Origin: Campylobacteraceae bacterium | Lineage (GTDB): Bacteria; Campylobacterota; Campylobacteria; Campylobacterales; Sulfurovaceae | Direction: 5' to 3' | Assembly: GCA_027031505.1 (NCBI GenBank) | Contig: JALVQH010000023.1 | Coordinates: forward strand, 1 to 7,403 | Length of the DNA: 7,403 bases | In this document: piece after piece, positions 1-5,697 of the stretch | Numbering within the stretch: the first letter of the stretch is position 1 | Layout of the letters: each line of letters starts with the position of its first letter | Made by a program: the position numbers and the translations under genes | The notes under the pieces: model-generated | The model's database searches: none | Told to the model about the DNA's origin: nothing | Seen by the model: the letters and a program-made list of their open reading frames with translations, nothing else

Positions 1-1626
1 GGCAAAAAAACAGCCGTCATCACCAAGCTCCATCCGCTTCGCAGCCATTCGGGTGCAGCCCAGGGAGGGATCAATGCTGCACTGCGTGAGGACGATTCGA
101 CCGAACTCCACGAATTTGATACCGTCAAGGGGAGCGACTATCTCGGAGATCAGGATGCCATCGAACTGATGTGCTCCAGGGCTCCCGAGACCGTCCGCTG
201 GGCGGAGCGGATGGGGGCGATCTTTTCCCGGACGGACGAGGGGACGATCGCGACCCGCCCCTTCGGCGGACAATCCAAACCCCGTGCCTGCTACGCCGCT
301 GACCGAACCGGTTTGACGCTCCTGCAGACGATGTATGAACAAGCTTTCCGTGCCGGGATCGAGGTATTTGACGAGTATTACGCTGCCGATCTCCTCTACG
401 AAGACGGCAAAGTCAAAGGTATTGCCGCGTTTAACCTGCGTGACGCCCAGCCGGTAATCTTTAACGCCAGAGTCACCCTGTTTGCTACCGGAGGATACGG
501 GCGGGCATACAAGATCAACTCCAACGCCCATGCCAACACCGGTGATGCCCTCTCCATCGTCGCCCGCAAAGGCTTACCGCTGGAAGACATGGAGTTTGTC
601 CAGTTCCATCCGAGCGGGCTGGGAGGATCGGGGATCCTCATCTCCGAAGCAGCCCGGGGTGAAGGGGGACGCCTCTACAACAGCGAAGGGGAGCGTTTCA
701 TGGAAAAATACGCCCCCAACGCCATGGAACTTGCCAGCCGCGATGTCGTCAGCCGGGCTATCATGCAGGAGATCCGGGAAGGGCGCGGTGTCGGCCCGAA
801 CAAAGACGCCGTTTACATCGATCTGACCCACCTTCCGGATGAAACCATTCTCACCAGGCTTCCCGAACTGCGCGAACTGGCCATTACATTCCTCGGACAG
901 GATATGCTCAAAGAGCCGATCATGATCGCCGCCACGGCCCACTACTCGATGGGGGGTATCCCCGTCAATACCCGCTGCCAGGTGCGCAAGTCTCCGACAG
1001 AGTTTGTCGAAGGCTTCTATGCGGCCGGGGAGTGCAGCTGCGTCAGCGTCCACGGCGCCAACCGGCTTGGCGCCAACAGTCTGCTCGAAGCCCTGTTCTT
1101 CGGCCGTGAAGCGGGCAAGGCGATGATCGAAGATCTCGACGGTATCGCACTGACAAAAGCCACCGTCGCAGATGCGCAAACCATGATCGATGAGTTTAAC
1201 TGGATCCGGGAGAACAACGGTGACGAACGGGTGCCGGATCTGCGCGAGGAGCTTCAGACCAGTATGACAATGGATGCCGGCGTGTTCCGAACCGCCGAAT
1301 CGCTGGAACGCCAGAAACGCAAACTTCGGGAATTGCATGCACGGTACAAAAACATCCGTATCGATGACAAATCCGATACCTACAATACCGATCTGCAGGA
1401 GGCGATCGAGCTGGGACACATGATCGACTTCAGCCTCTTTATCGTCGAAGGGGCTCTCGCACGGGAAGAGAGCCGTGGAGCCCATTTCCGCGAAGACTTC
1501 CCGACACGGGATGATGCGCGCTTCATGAAACACACCTACGCCACAATGAACGAGGACTATTCGATCCATCTTGAATACGGTGAAGTGGTCATGGGTAAAT
1601 TTGAACCCCAAGAGCGGAAGTATTAA
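1..1626 (+). CDS. sdhA: Succinate dehydrogenase / 8-methylmenaquinol:fumarate reductase flavoprotein subunit (5' partial)
   Basis: Flavoprotein subunit that interconverts succinate and fumarate at a covalently bound FAD (called mfrA in Wolinella). The frame is open from base 1, so the start lies outside the window; 541 residues are present. Numbering from base 1, SHSGAAQGG (15-23) is the covalent FAD site with His16, corresponding to His44 of E. coli FrdA, so roughly 28 residues of the mature domain, including the GxGxxG nucleotide-binding motif, are missing. Active-site residues are all visible: His203 in FHPSG, Glu216 and Arg219 in SEAARGEGG, Arg247 in ASRDVVSRA, His314 in HYSMGG and Arg355 in [11 protein letters not shown]. 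The capping and C-terminal helical domains are complete up to the TAA stop. It is followed 9 nt later by sdhB. Wolinella MfrA carries a Tat signal peptide and is periplasmic; whether this one does cannot be seen. Whether it mainly oxidises succinate or reduces fumarate cannot be told from sequence alone. Confidence 0.95.
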   Translation, partial: GKKTAVITKLHPLRSHSGAAQGGINAALREDDSTELHEFDTVKGSDYLGDQDAIELMCSRAPETVRWAERMGAIFSRTDEGTIATRPFGGQSKPRACYAADRTGLTLLQTMYEQAFRAGIEVFDEYYAADLLYEDGKVKGIAAFNLRDAQPVIFNARVTLFATGGYGRAYKINSNAHANTGDALSIVARKGLPLEDMEFVQFHPSGLGGSGILISEAARGEGGRLYNSEGERFMEKYAPNAMELASRDVVSRAIMQEIREGRGVGPNKDAVYIDLTHLPDETILTRLPELRELAITFLGQDMLKEPIMIAATAHYSMGGIPVNTRCQVRKSPTEFVEGFYAAGECSCVSVHGANRLGANSLLEALFFGREAGKAMIEDLDGIALTKATVADAQTMIDEFNWIRENNGDERVPDLREELQTSMTMDAGVFRTAESLERQKRKLRELHARYKNIRIDDKSDTYNTDLQEAIELGHMIDFSLFIVEGALAREESRGAHFREDFPTRDDARFMKHTYATMNEDYSIHLEYGEVVMGKFEPQERKY

Positions 1627-1635
1627 GGAGCCCAA

Positions 1636-2622
1636 ATGAGCACAGTTACACAAAAAGTTACCATCAAAGCTTTTCGCTTCAATGCCGAGACTGATTATCT
1701 CCCCTACTACAAAACCTACGAAATGGAAGTGGGCAAAGATGAGCTGATCCTCGACCTGCTCAACCGGATCAAATGGGAGTATGACGGATCGTTCAGCTAT
1801 CGCCGCAGCTGCCGCCACGGCATCTGCGGAGCCTGCGGGATCAAAGTCAACGGCAAACCGGTACTCTCATGCAAGCAGAATGCCCTCGAACTGGTTGATC
1901 TGTTTGGCGATGAACTGGTCTTCGAGCCCCAGAGTCAGAAGCGGGCGATCAAAGATATGATCATCGACAAAGGGGATTTCTGGGAGAAGCATGCGGCCGT
2001 CAAGCCCTATGTCGAAGCCGATATCGAGGCTCATCCGGCATCGGAAACGATCATGCCGCAGACCAAAGTGGAACAATTCCTCGATGCCGACTACTGTATC
2101 CAGTGCGGCGGCTGCCACTACGCCTGTCCGGTGCTTGAGGTCAATGACCAATTCTTTGGTCCGGCAGCCTTTGCTGCGGCCTACCGTTTTGCGATCGATC
2201 CTCGGGACAATGCGGCAACGGAGCGTCTCGAGTCAACCGCCCAATTGGGTCAGGGAGTCTGGGACTGTGTCAAATGCAACGAATGTGTCGAAGCCTGCCC
2301 CAAGGAGGTCAATCCCTTCGAAAAGATCACCCGGCTTCACAATATGCAGTTTGAACAAGGGGTCGCCAAACGTAACGTTGCTACCAAACACGCCGAAGGC
2401 TTCACCCGCTCGATCAAAAAATTCGGCTATCTCGACGAGCAGGATATCGTCCTCTACTCCGAAGGTCCTGGTGTCGTCAAACACCTCAGCGAAGCCCTCA
2501 AGATGGTCAAAGCCGGCAAAGTCCACCCATTCGATATCATGAAGAAAAAAATGCCGCGCAGCGAAAACCTCGATGAGATCCGCACAATCATCGACAAAGT
2601 TCAAACAAGTAAACTGGATTAA
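1636..2622 (+). CDS. sdhB: Succinate dehydrogenase / methylmenaquinol:fumarate reductase iron-sulfur subunit
   Basis: Iron-sulfur electron-transfer subunit linking the flavoprotein to the E subunit (mfrB in Wolinella); 328 residues. The ATG at 1636 has AAGGAG at 1625-1630, overlapping the sdhA stop. The N-terminal ferredoxin domain binds [2Fe-2S] through Cys59, Cys64, Cys67 and Cys79 (RSCRHGICGACG...SC). The C-terminal domain has a [4Fe-4S] motif, CIQCGGCHYACP, with Cys154, 157, 160 and 164. The third motif, CVKCNECVEACP, has Cys211, 214, 217 and 221. Classical SdhB has three Cys there and a [3Fe-4S] cluster (CHSIMNCVSVCP in E. coli). The extra Cys214 makes a second [4Fe-4S] cluster likely, as proposed for class-E enzymes of Sulfolobales. 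The protein is longer than classical SdhB (about 240 residues), the extra length lying between the two domains and in the C-terminal tail. No signal peptide or membrane segment is seen. Confidence 0.95.
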   Translation: MSTVTQKVTIKAFRFNAETDYLPYYKTYEMEVGKDELILDLLNRIKWEYDGSFSYRRSCRHGICGACGIKVNGKPVLSCKQNALELVDLFGDELVFEPQSQKRAIKDMIIDKGDFWEKHAAVKPYVEADIEAHPASETIMPQTKVEQFLDADYCIQCGGCHYACPVLEVNDQFFGPAAFAAAYRFAIDPRDNAATERLESTAQLGQGVWDCVKCNECVEACPKEVNPFEKITRLHNMQFEQGVAKRNVATKHAEGFTRSIKKFGYLDEQDIVLYSEGPGVVKHLSEALKMVKAGKVHPFDIMKKKMPRSENLDEIRTIIDKVQTSKLD

Positions 2623-2626
2623 GGAG
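2621..2626 (+). promoter_or_regulatory. Ribosome binding site fixing the sdhE start
   Basis: AAGGAG overlaps the TAA stop of sdhB (2620-2622) and lies 6 nt before the ATG at 2633. The same frame is open further upstream, with an earlier ATG at 2573 inside sdhB. The Shine-Dalgarno, and the family-like N-terminus beginning MSKLKYALYTGC, place the start at 2633. The same arrangement occurs at the sdhA-sdhB junction, so the three genes are probably translated in a coupled fashion. Confidence 0.85.
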
Positions 2627-2632
2627 AAGCCG

Positions 2633-3604
2633 ATGTCTAAACTCAAATATGCCCTCTACACCGGATGTACGGCAAAAGAATCAACCCCGGAACTGCTCTC
2701 CTCGACACTCGCAGTCGCCAGAAAACTCAACATTGAGCTGGTCGATCTCGTGGAGGCAAGCTGTTGCGGGGCAAGCCACCTGCAGGATTTTGATGAGCTC
2801 CTGTCCTTGACCCTCAACGCCCGCAACATCTGCTACGCCGAGCAGCGGGGACTCGATGTGGTCACCATCTGCAACACCTGCCAGCTCAACCTTGTCACGA
2901 CCAAAGAGCGCCTCGACCACGATCCCGAAATGAAAGCCAGAGTCAACGAAGCGCTGGCCGAGTTTGGTCTGGAATACAAAGGAACCTCGCAGGTGCGCCA
3001 TTTTCTGTATGCGCTGATCGATGATTATGGACTGGACAGTATTCGCGAAAAAGTCGTCCAGCCCCTCAAAGGCCACAACATAGCCCCTTTTTACGGCTGC
3101 CACAATATTCGCCCGAGCCACCTGCACCACAAGCACAACCTGCCCCAGCCTGAACTCGAAGCCAGCGAGGGGGGCGGAGAAGTCTCTTATGAATCCGAAG
3201 AGTTCCTCGGCAAATACAACCGCCATGAAAACCCTTACGCTCCCACATCGCTCGATGATCTGATCAAAGCGCTCGAAGGAAACGCTGTGGAATATGAGAG
3301 TAAAAACAAGTGCTGCGGCTTCCATGTCGATCTTCAGGCGCCCGCGACCAGTAACGCTCTCAGCGGTACCGCACTACTCGATGCGATCGATAACAGTGCC
3401 GACATGATGGTCACCCCCTGCCCTCTGTGTCAGCTCAATCTGGATCTCAAGCAGGAGAGTGCCGGCAAACAGCTCGGACGGGATATCGAACTGCCGGTGC
3501 TTCACATGCCTCAGATGGTGGCTCTGGCTCTGGGGTGCACTCCCGAAGAGATTGGCCTGGATCACAACGTCACCAGGGCCACCCATCTGATGTACGAGAT
3601 GTGA
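2633..3604 (+). CDS. sdhE: Class-E succinate dehydrogenase / methylmenaquinol:fumarate reductase subunit E (HdrB-like, two CCG domains)
   Basis: Third subunit of the class-E enzyme (mfrE in Wolinella; unrelated to the FAD-assembly factor also called SdhE); 323 residues. It resembles heterodisulfide reductase subunit HdrB and has two cysteine-rich CCG domains. The first has Cys12 (YTGC), Cys44-Cys45 (SCCG), Cys80 and Cys83 (CNTC). The second has Cys156 (FYGCHNIRPS), Cys227-Cys228 (KCCG), Cys263 and Cys266 (CPLC). In HdrB such motifs hold noncubane [4Fe-4S] clusters. No transmembrane helix is evident; in this class the subunit is thought to sit on the membrane and exchange electrons with menaquinone in place of SdhC/D. 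The second domain is longer than the first: Cys156 to Cys227 spans 71 residues against 32 for Cys12 to Cys44, and includes a His-rich HLHHKH and an acidic stretch. It is the last gene of the operon; the next one has its own promoter-like sequence. Confidence 0.93.
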   Translation: MSKLKYALYTGCTAKESTPELLSSTLAVARKLNIELVDLVEASCCGASHLQDFDELLSLTLNARNICYAEQRGLDVVTICNTCQLNLVTTKERLDHDPEMKARVNEALAEFGLEYKGTSQVRHFLYALIDDYGLDSIREKVVQPLKGHNIAPFYGCHNIRPSHLHHKHNLPQPELEASEGGGEVSYESEEFLGKYNRHENPYAPTSLDDLIKALEGNAVEYESKNKCCGFHVDLQAPATSNALSGTALLDAIDNSADMMVTPCPLCQLNLDLKQESAGKQLGRDIELPVLHMPQMVALALGCTPEEIGLDHNVTRATHLMYEM

Positions 3605-3633
3605 TCCACCCCGGGACTCCCTCCCTCACACAC

Positions 3634-3653
3634 AGGTGCGCCATTGCGCACCT
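3634..3653 (+). terminator. Candidate terminator hairpin after the sdh operon
   Basis: AGGTGCGC (3634-3641), loop CATT, GCGCACCT (3646-3653): a perfect 8-bp GC-rich stem 29 nt after the sdhE stop. The downstream sequence is pyrimidine-rich, but its only T-run is TTTT at 3666-3669, so it is a weak match to an intrinsic terminator. It could also be an mRNA-stabilising 3' hairpin. Confidence 0.5.
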
Positions 3654-3702
3654 TGCTCGCTCTCCTTTTCTCATAAAAGTTCTGCAAAGCAAAACATACC
3701 AA

Positions 3703-3728
3703 AATTTCTAATTTCTAATTTCTAATTT
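3703..3728 (+). repeat. 7-bp tandem repeat (AATTTCT), about 3.7 copies
   Basis: AATTTCT occurs at 3703-3709, 3710-3716 and 3717-3723, followed by a partial AATTT at 3724-3728. The array ends 8 nt before the TATAAT box and so covers the place where a -35 element would lie. Copy-number change by slippage would alter the upstream promoter region without touching the coding sequence. Confidence 0.85.
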
Positions 3729-3736
3729 AATTGTTG

Positions 3737-3742
3737 TATAAT
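3737..3742 (+). promoter_or_regulatory. -10 promoter element of the DUF533 gene
   Basis: A perfect TATAAT at 3737-3742 predicts transcription starting near 3749 and a leader of about 23 nt that contains the AAGGAG ribosome site (3760-3765). No good -35 hexamer is found at 16-18 nt; the region is the AT-rich 7-bp repeat. This fits the Campylobacterota housekeeping sigma factor, whose promoters rely on the -10 box and AT/T-rich upstream DNA. Confidence 0.65.
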
Positions 3743-3771
3743 CCCCTATTGCCAATTTTAAGGAGAACAAC

Positions 3772-4590
3772 ATGGATGCAATCAAAATATTGGGAAGTCT
3801 GCTCAGCAGCGGAGCTCTGACGAGAGGTTCCAGCGGAGGAGATATCCTGGGAAGCTTGCTCGGTGCGGCACTGGGAGGCGCCTCAGCGCAGCCAACCCAC
3901 GGCGGCGGAGGCCTGGGCGATCTGCTCGGCAGTGTATTAGGCGGGAGCGCAAACCGGCAGAGTTCCGGAGGCGGATTGGGTGACCTGCTCAGCAGTGTAC
4001 TGGGGGGCGGACACAAAAGCACCTCTTCCGGCGGAGGTCTCGGCGATCTGCTCGGCGGAGTTCTCGGCGGCGGATCCGGCAACCGCTCCAATGGTCTCGG
4101 TGACCTGCTCAAAGGCGGATTGGGCAGTTTGCTCGGCGGAGCAGTTGCCAGGCATGTCCAGACCGTTGATCCCGATGCTCCGACCCCCATGCCGGATGAT
4201 TACAGCATGCTCCCAAACGATCTGGAGCCGAAACAGGCCAACGAACAAGCCACACTTATCATTCGCGCCATGATCAATGCAGCCAAGGCAGATGGAAAAT
4301 TTGATGAAACTGAGCAGAAGGCTCTGATGGACAAATTGGGGAATTTGACACAAGATGAAATCGATTTTATCCAAAGTGAATTTCGCAAACCTCTTGATGT
4401 TCAAGCGTTTGCCAACGACGTACCCCGGGGAATGGAGCATCAGATTTATGCCCTCTCTCTGAGTGCGATCGACCTTGACGAAAAAAGTGAAGCCCGGTAT
4501 CTTGGTCAGCTGGCACAGGCGCTGCGCATCAATCCGGATGAAGCCAACCAGATTCACGACCAACTCGGAGCACCAAAAATTTTCGCTTAG
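3772..4590 (+). CDS. DUF533 / YebE-like protein with Gly-Leu-rich repeats and TerB-like C-terminal domain
   Basis: A 272-residue protein of unknown function. The ATG at 3772 is preceded by AAGGAG (3760-3765). Residues 1-125 are low-complexity and Gly/Leu/Ser-rich, built from repeats of the form GGGLGDLLGSVLGG (best copies near 45-58, 66-80 and 87-101, degenerate ones near 22-36 and 108-123). Residues about 132-151 form a Pro/Asp-rich linker (VDPDAPTPMPDD). Residues 153-272 are a helical domain resembling DUF533 (E. coli YebE) and the TerB-like fold, with IIRAMINAAKADGKFDETEQ and an acidic helix around DLDEKSEA. The Asp/Glu after AKADGKFD resemble the metal-binding acidic residues of TerB-like proteins, but this is not shown. 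The repeats are hydrophobic yet contain no clear transmembrane helix; they may form amphipathic helices at a membrane. The gene is monocistronic: a hairpin and promoter lie upstream and a convergent operon downstream. Family assignment rests on the C-terminal half only. Confidence 0.82.
   Translation: MDAIKILGSLLSSGALTRGSSGGDILGSLLGAALGGASAQPTHGGGGLGDLLGSVLGGSANRQSSGGGLGDLLSSVLGGGHKSTSSGGGLGDLLGGVLGGGSGNRSNGLGDLLKGGLGSLLGGAVARHVQTVDPDAPTPMPDDYSMLPNDLEPKQANEQATLIIRAMINAAKADGKFDETEQKALMDKLGNLTQDEIDFIQSEFRKPLDVQAFANDVPRGMEHQIYALSLSAIDLDEKSEARYLGQLAQALRINPDEANQIHDQLGAPKIFA
3835..4140 (+). repeat. In-frame coding repeats (GLGDLLGxVLGG) in the DUF533 gene
   Basis: Five related units lie near 3835-3879, 3904-3945, 3967-4011, 4030-4074 and 4093-4140. 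The middle three are the best matches and are spaced 63 nt (21 residues) apart. Each core encodes G-L-G-D-L-L-x-x-V-L-G-G and is separated from the next by a Ser/Asn/Arg-rich spacer. DNA similarity is visible (gg-ctgggcgatctgctcgg-type cores), which suggests growth by in-frame duplication followed by divergence. Confidence 0.8.
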
Positions 4591-4604
4591 ATTGCGCACC
4601 ATGA

Positions 4605-4633
4605 CACATCCTGCGAAGGGAGGACAGGATGTG
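4605..4633. terminator. Hairpin in the convergent gap (possible bidirectional terminator)
   Basis: CACATCCTG (4605-4613) and CAGGATGTG (4625-4633) form a perfect 9-bp stem around an 11-nt loop. It lies 14 nt after the DUF533 stop and 26 nt beyond the stop of the - strand operon. Neither side has a good T-tract, so Rho-independent termination is uncertain. A barrier or 3'-end-stabilising role between convergent transcripts is plausible. Confidence 0.4.
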
Positions 4634-4637
4634 CATG

Positions 4638-4656
4638 CGGAAAAACTGCCTTTCCG
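4638..4656 (-). terminator. Small second hairpin at the end of the - strand operon
   Basis: CGGAAA (4638-4643) pairs with TTTCCG (4651-4656) around a 7-nt loop, only 3 nt beyond the stop of the last - strand gene. The 6-bp stem is weak, and on the - strand the T-run falls in the loop and 3' arm rather than after the stem. With the neighbouring 9-bp hairpin it is the only candidate terminator for this operon. Confidence 0.25.
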
Positions 4657-4659
4657 GAC

Positions 4660-4866
4660 TCAGATCAACCCCAGCTCTCCCAGCAGACCCTCAACAGCCG
4701 GCGAAATCTCCGCCAGCTTCTCATACAGCGTACCAAAAGCTTTGTCCTCGGCATACCACTCTTCAATGTGCTTAAAAGAGCTGCTTTTTTCCGCTTCAGT
4801 GAGATTGGCTTTTTCGATGTGGTTTCGGATCGTTTCGAGTACCTCTTCTTTTTTTCGGTGATGCAT
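4660..4866 (-). CDS. Small helical protein of unknown function (68 aa)
   Basis: Encodes 68 residues, ATG at 4866-4864, TGA at 4662-4660. AGAGGAG at 4881-4875 lies 8 nt before the start, supporting a real gene. The composition is charged and helical (MHHRKKEEVLETIRNHIEKA at the start, and a C-terminal segment ending ISPAVEGLLGELGLI); there is no signal peptide, membrane segment or cysteine. The end of the protein, with a Pro followed by a regular L-x-x-L pattern and a terminal Gly-Leu-Ile, is loosely reminiscent of small DUF4404-type proteins, but that is a weak impression. It is the last gene of the operon behind the OmpA-like and helix-hairpin-helix genes, 63 nt after the latter. The opposite strand carries a 132-codon open frame across this area, but without a convincing ribosome site or protein-like composition. 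Confidence 0.7.
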   Translation of the reverse strand: MHHRKKEEVLETIRNHIEKANLTEAEKSSSFKHIEEWYAEDKAFGTLYEKLAEISPAVEGLLGELGLI

Positions 4867-4893
4867 GGTTCCGGCTCCTCTTTTTCAAATTTT

Positions 4894-4918
4894 CAGAGAA
4901 ACCTTATCGGTTCCTCTG
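4894..4918 (-). other. Intercistronic RNA hairpin
   Basis: On the - strand, CAGAGGAACC (4918-4909) can pair with GGTTTCTCTG (4903-4894) around the loop GATAA: 10 bp with one G-U pair. On the + strand the same position is an A-C mismatch, so the structure favours a - strand RNA. It ends 13 nt before the ribosome site of the 68-aa gene and is followed by an A-rich stretch, not a T-run, so it does not look like a terminator. It may be a processing or stability element that sets the level of the last gene. Confidence 0.5.
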
Positions 4919-4929
4919 CATACAAGATT

Positions 4930-5694
4930 CTACGACTTGTGGCTGCTCGAAACTTCTCCGGCATCGACACGCCTGGAGAATTCTGTCTCTTTCCCCTCGG
5001 CGAGGAGTTTGGCCTGACCGATCCAGTCATCCCGGAATGCCCGGCCGGGGAAGGAGACCTGGTGATCGATCCAGCGGGCTTCCTTGTCTGTCCAGGCAGC
5101 AATTTGATCGAAATGAAATACTCCGATACCGTTAAGAAGCGCCTCGATTTTGATTCCGATCCCCTTGATGCGGGTGAGGTTATCTTTTTCTCCGTTGCGG
5201 GGAGCTTTGAGCAAACTGTCCGGTTTGTCATCGTCAGAAGGAGCTTCCGCATCCTCCTTTTCTTCGGTTTCCGTTCTGGAATCGGTTTGGTCAGCTTTGG
5301 CCGCTTTCTCTTCTGTTTTTTCAGGTACCGTTTCATTTGAAGCGGCTGCTTCCTCTTCATGTGCCGCCGGTGCGGTTTCGGACTCGGATGTTTCCCGCTC
5401 TGCGGATTCTGATTCGCGGAAAGAGCCCTCAACATCCTGCATAAGCCCCTGAATCTCGCTCTCTGAGGCCGCATCCGTCTCTTCCGCTATATTCTCCGAA
5501 TCGGCTGTATCGGATCGATCCGTCTCTTCCGCATCGTTGCAGTCACCGTCATCGGTTGTATGGGGGTCATGAACGGTGCCGGACTTGTAGATATTTTTCG
5601 GGCAGCTGGATCTGCCGAACAGATAACCGATGATCAGTCCAAGCAGCGCAGCAAGGACAAGACAAAGAATAATCTGGGATGCAATTGCTAACAT
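4930..5694 (-). CDS. Membrane-anchored protein with acidic linker and C-terminal helix-hairpin-helix domain
   Basis: A 254-residue protein of unknown cellular role. Residues about 5-26 form one transmembrane helix (IILCLVLAALLGLIIGYLFG). Arg28, Lys33 and Lys37 follow it, so by the positive-inside rule the rest should be cytoplasmic. Residues 43-160 are a very acidic, Ser/Thr/Ala-rich, probably disordered linker. Residues 172-233 resemble the helix-hairpin-helix domain found in many proteins annotated as 'flap endonuclease-1-like 5' DNA nuclease' and at the C-terminus of some NuoE proteins: LTRIKGIGIKIEALLNGIGV, then FDQIAAWT, and FPGR..RDDWIGQAKLLAEG. The usual Pro after KGIG is Ile181 here. 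No nuclease active site is seen, so DNA binding or a protein-interaction role is more likely than catalysis. The ATG at 5694-5692 lies 3 nt after the stop of the OmpA-like gene, and its AGGAGA site is inside that gene's last codons, so translation is probably coupled. Confidence 0.88.
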   Translation of the reverse strand: MLAIASQIILCLVLAALLGLIIGYLFGRSSCPKNIYKSGTVHDPHTTDDGDCNDAEETDRSDTADSENIAEETDAASESEIQGLMQDVEGSFRESESAERETSESETAPAAHEEEAAASNETVPEKTEEKAAKADQTDSRTETEEKEDAEAPSDDDKPDSLLKAPRNGEKDNLTRIKGIGIKIEALLNGIGVFHFDQIAAWTDKEARWIDHQVSFPGRAFRDDWIGQAKLLAEGKETEFSRRVDAGEVSSSHKS

Positions 5695-5697
5695 GGT

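Noticed and set aside
574..1818. 414-codon open frame on the - strand opposite sdhA and the start of sdhB
   Set aside because: Antisense to well-defined SdhA motifs, crosses the sdhA/sdhB junction and has no family features of its own.
2573..2632. Upstream start for sdhE giving 343 residues
   Set aside because: The extra 20 codons overlap the end of sdhB; AAGGAG at 2621-2626 and the family-like N-terminus favour ATG at 2633.
3665..3679. CTTTT/AAAAG short inverted repeat after sdhE
   Set aside because: Only 5 weak A-T-rich pairs, without a T-run; not enough for a terminator call.
3835..4140. Regularly spaced similar units, considered as a CRISPR-like array
   Set aside because: The units are in-frame coding repeats (21 codons apart) with diverged sequence and similar spacers; no palindromic repeat and no cas genes nearby.
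3708..4190. 160-codon Pro/Ser-rich frame on the - strand
   Set aside because: It is the complement of the Gly-rich repeats of the DUF533 gene; proline runs are the expected shadow of glycine codons, and it runs through the promoter and tandem repeat.
4768..5340. 190-codon Phe/Arg-rich frame on the + strand
   Set aside because: Antisense to the helix-hairpin-helix gene and the 68-aa gene; the Phe-rich composition is the complement of Glu/Lys codons in the acidic linker, and both real genes have ribosome sites.
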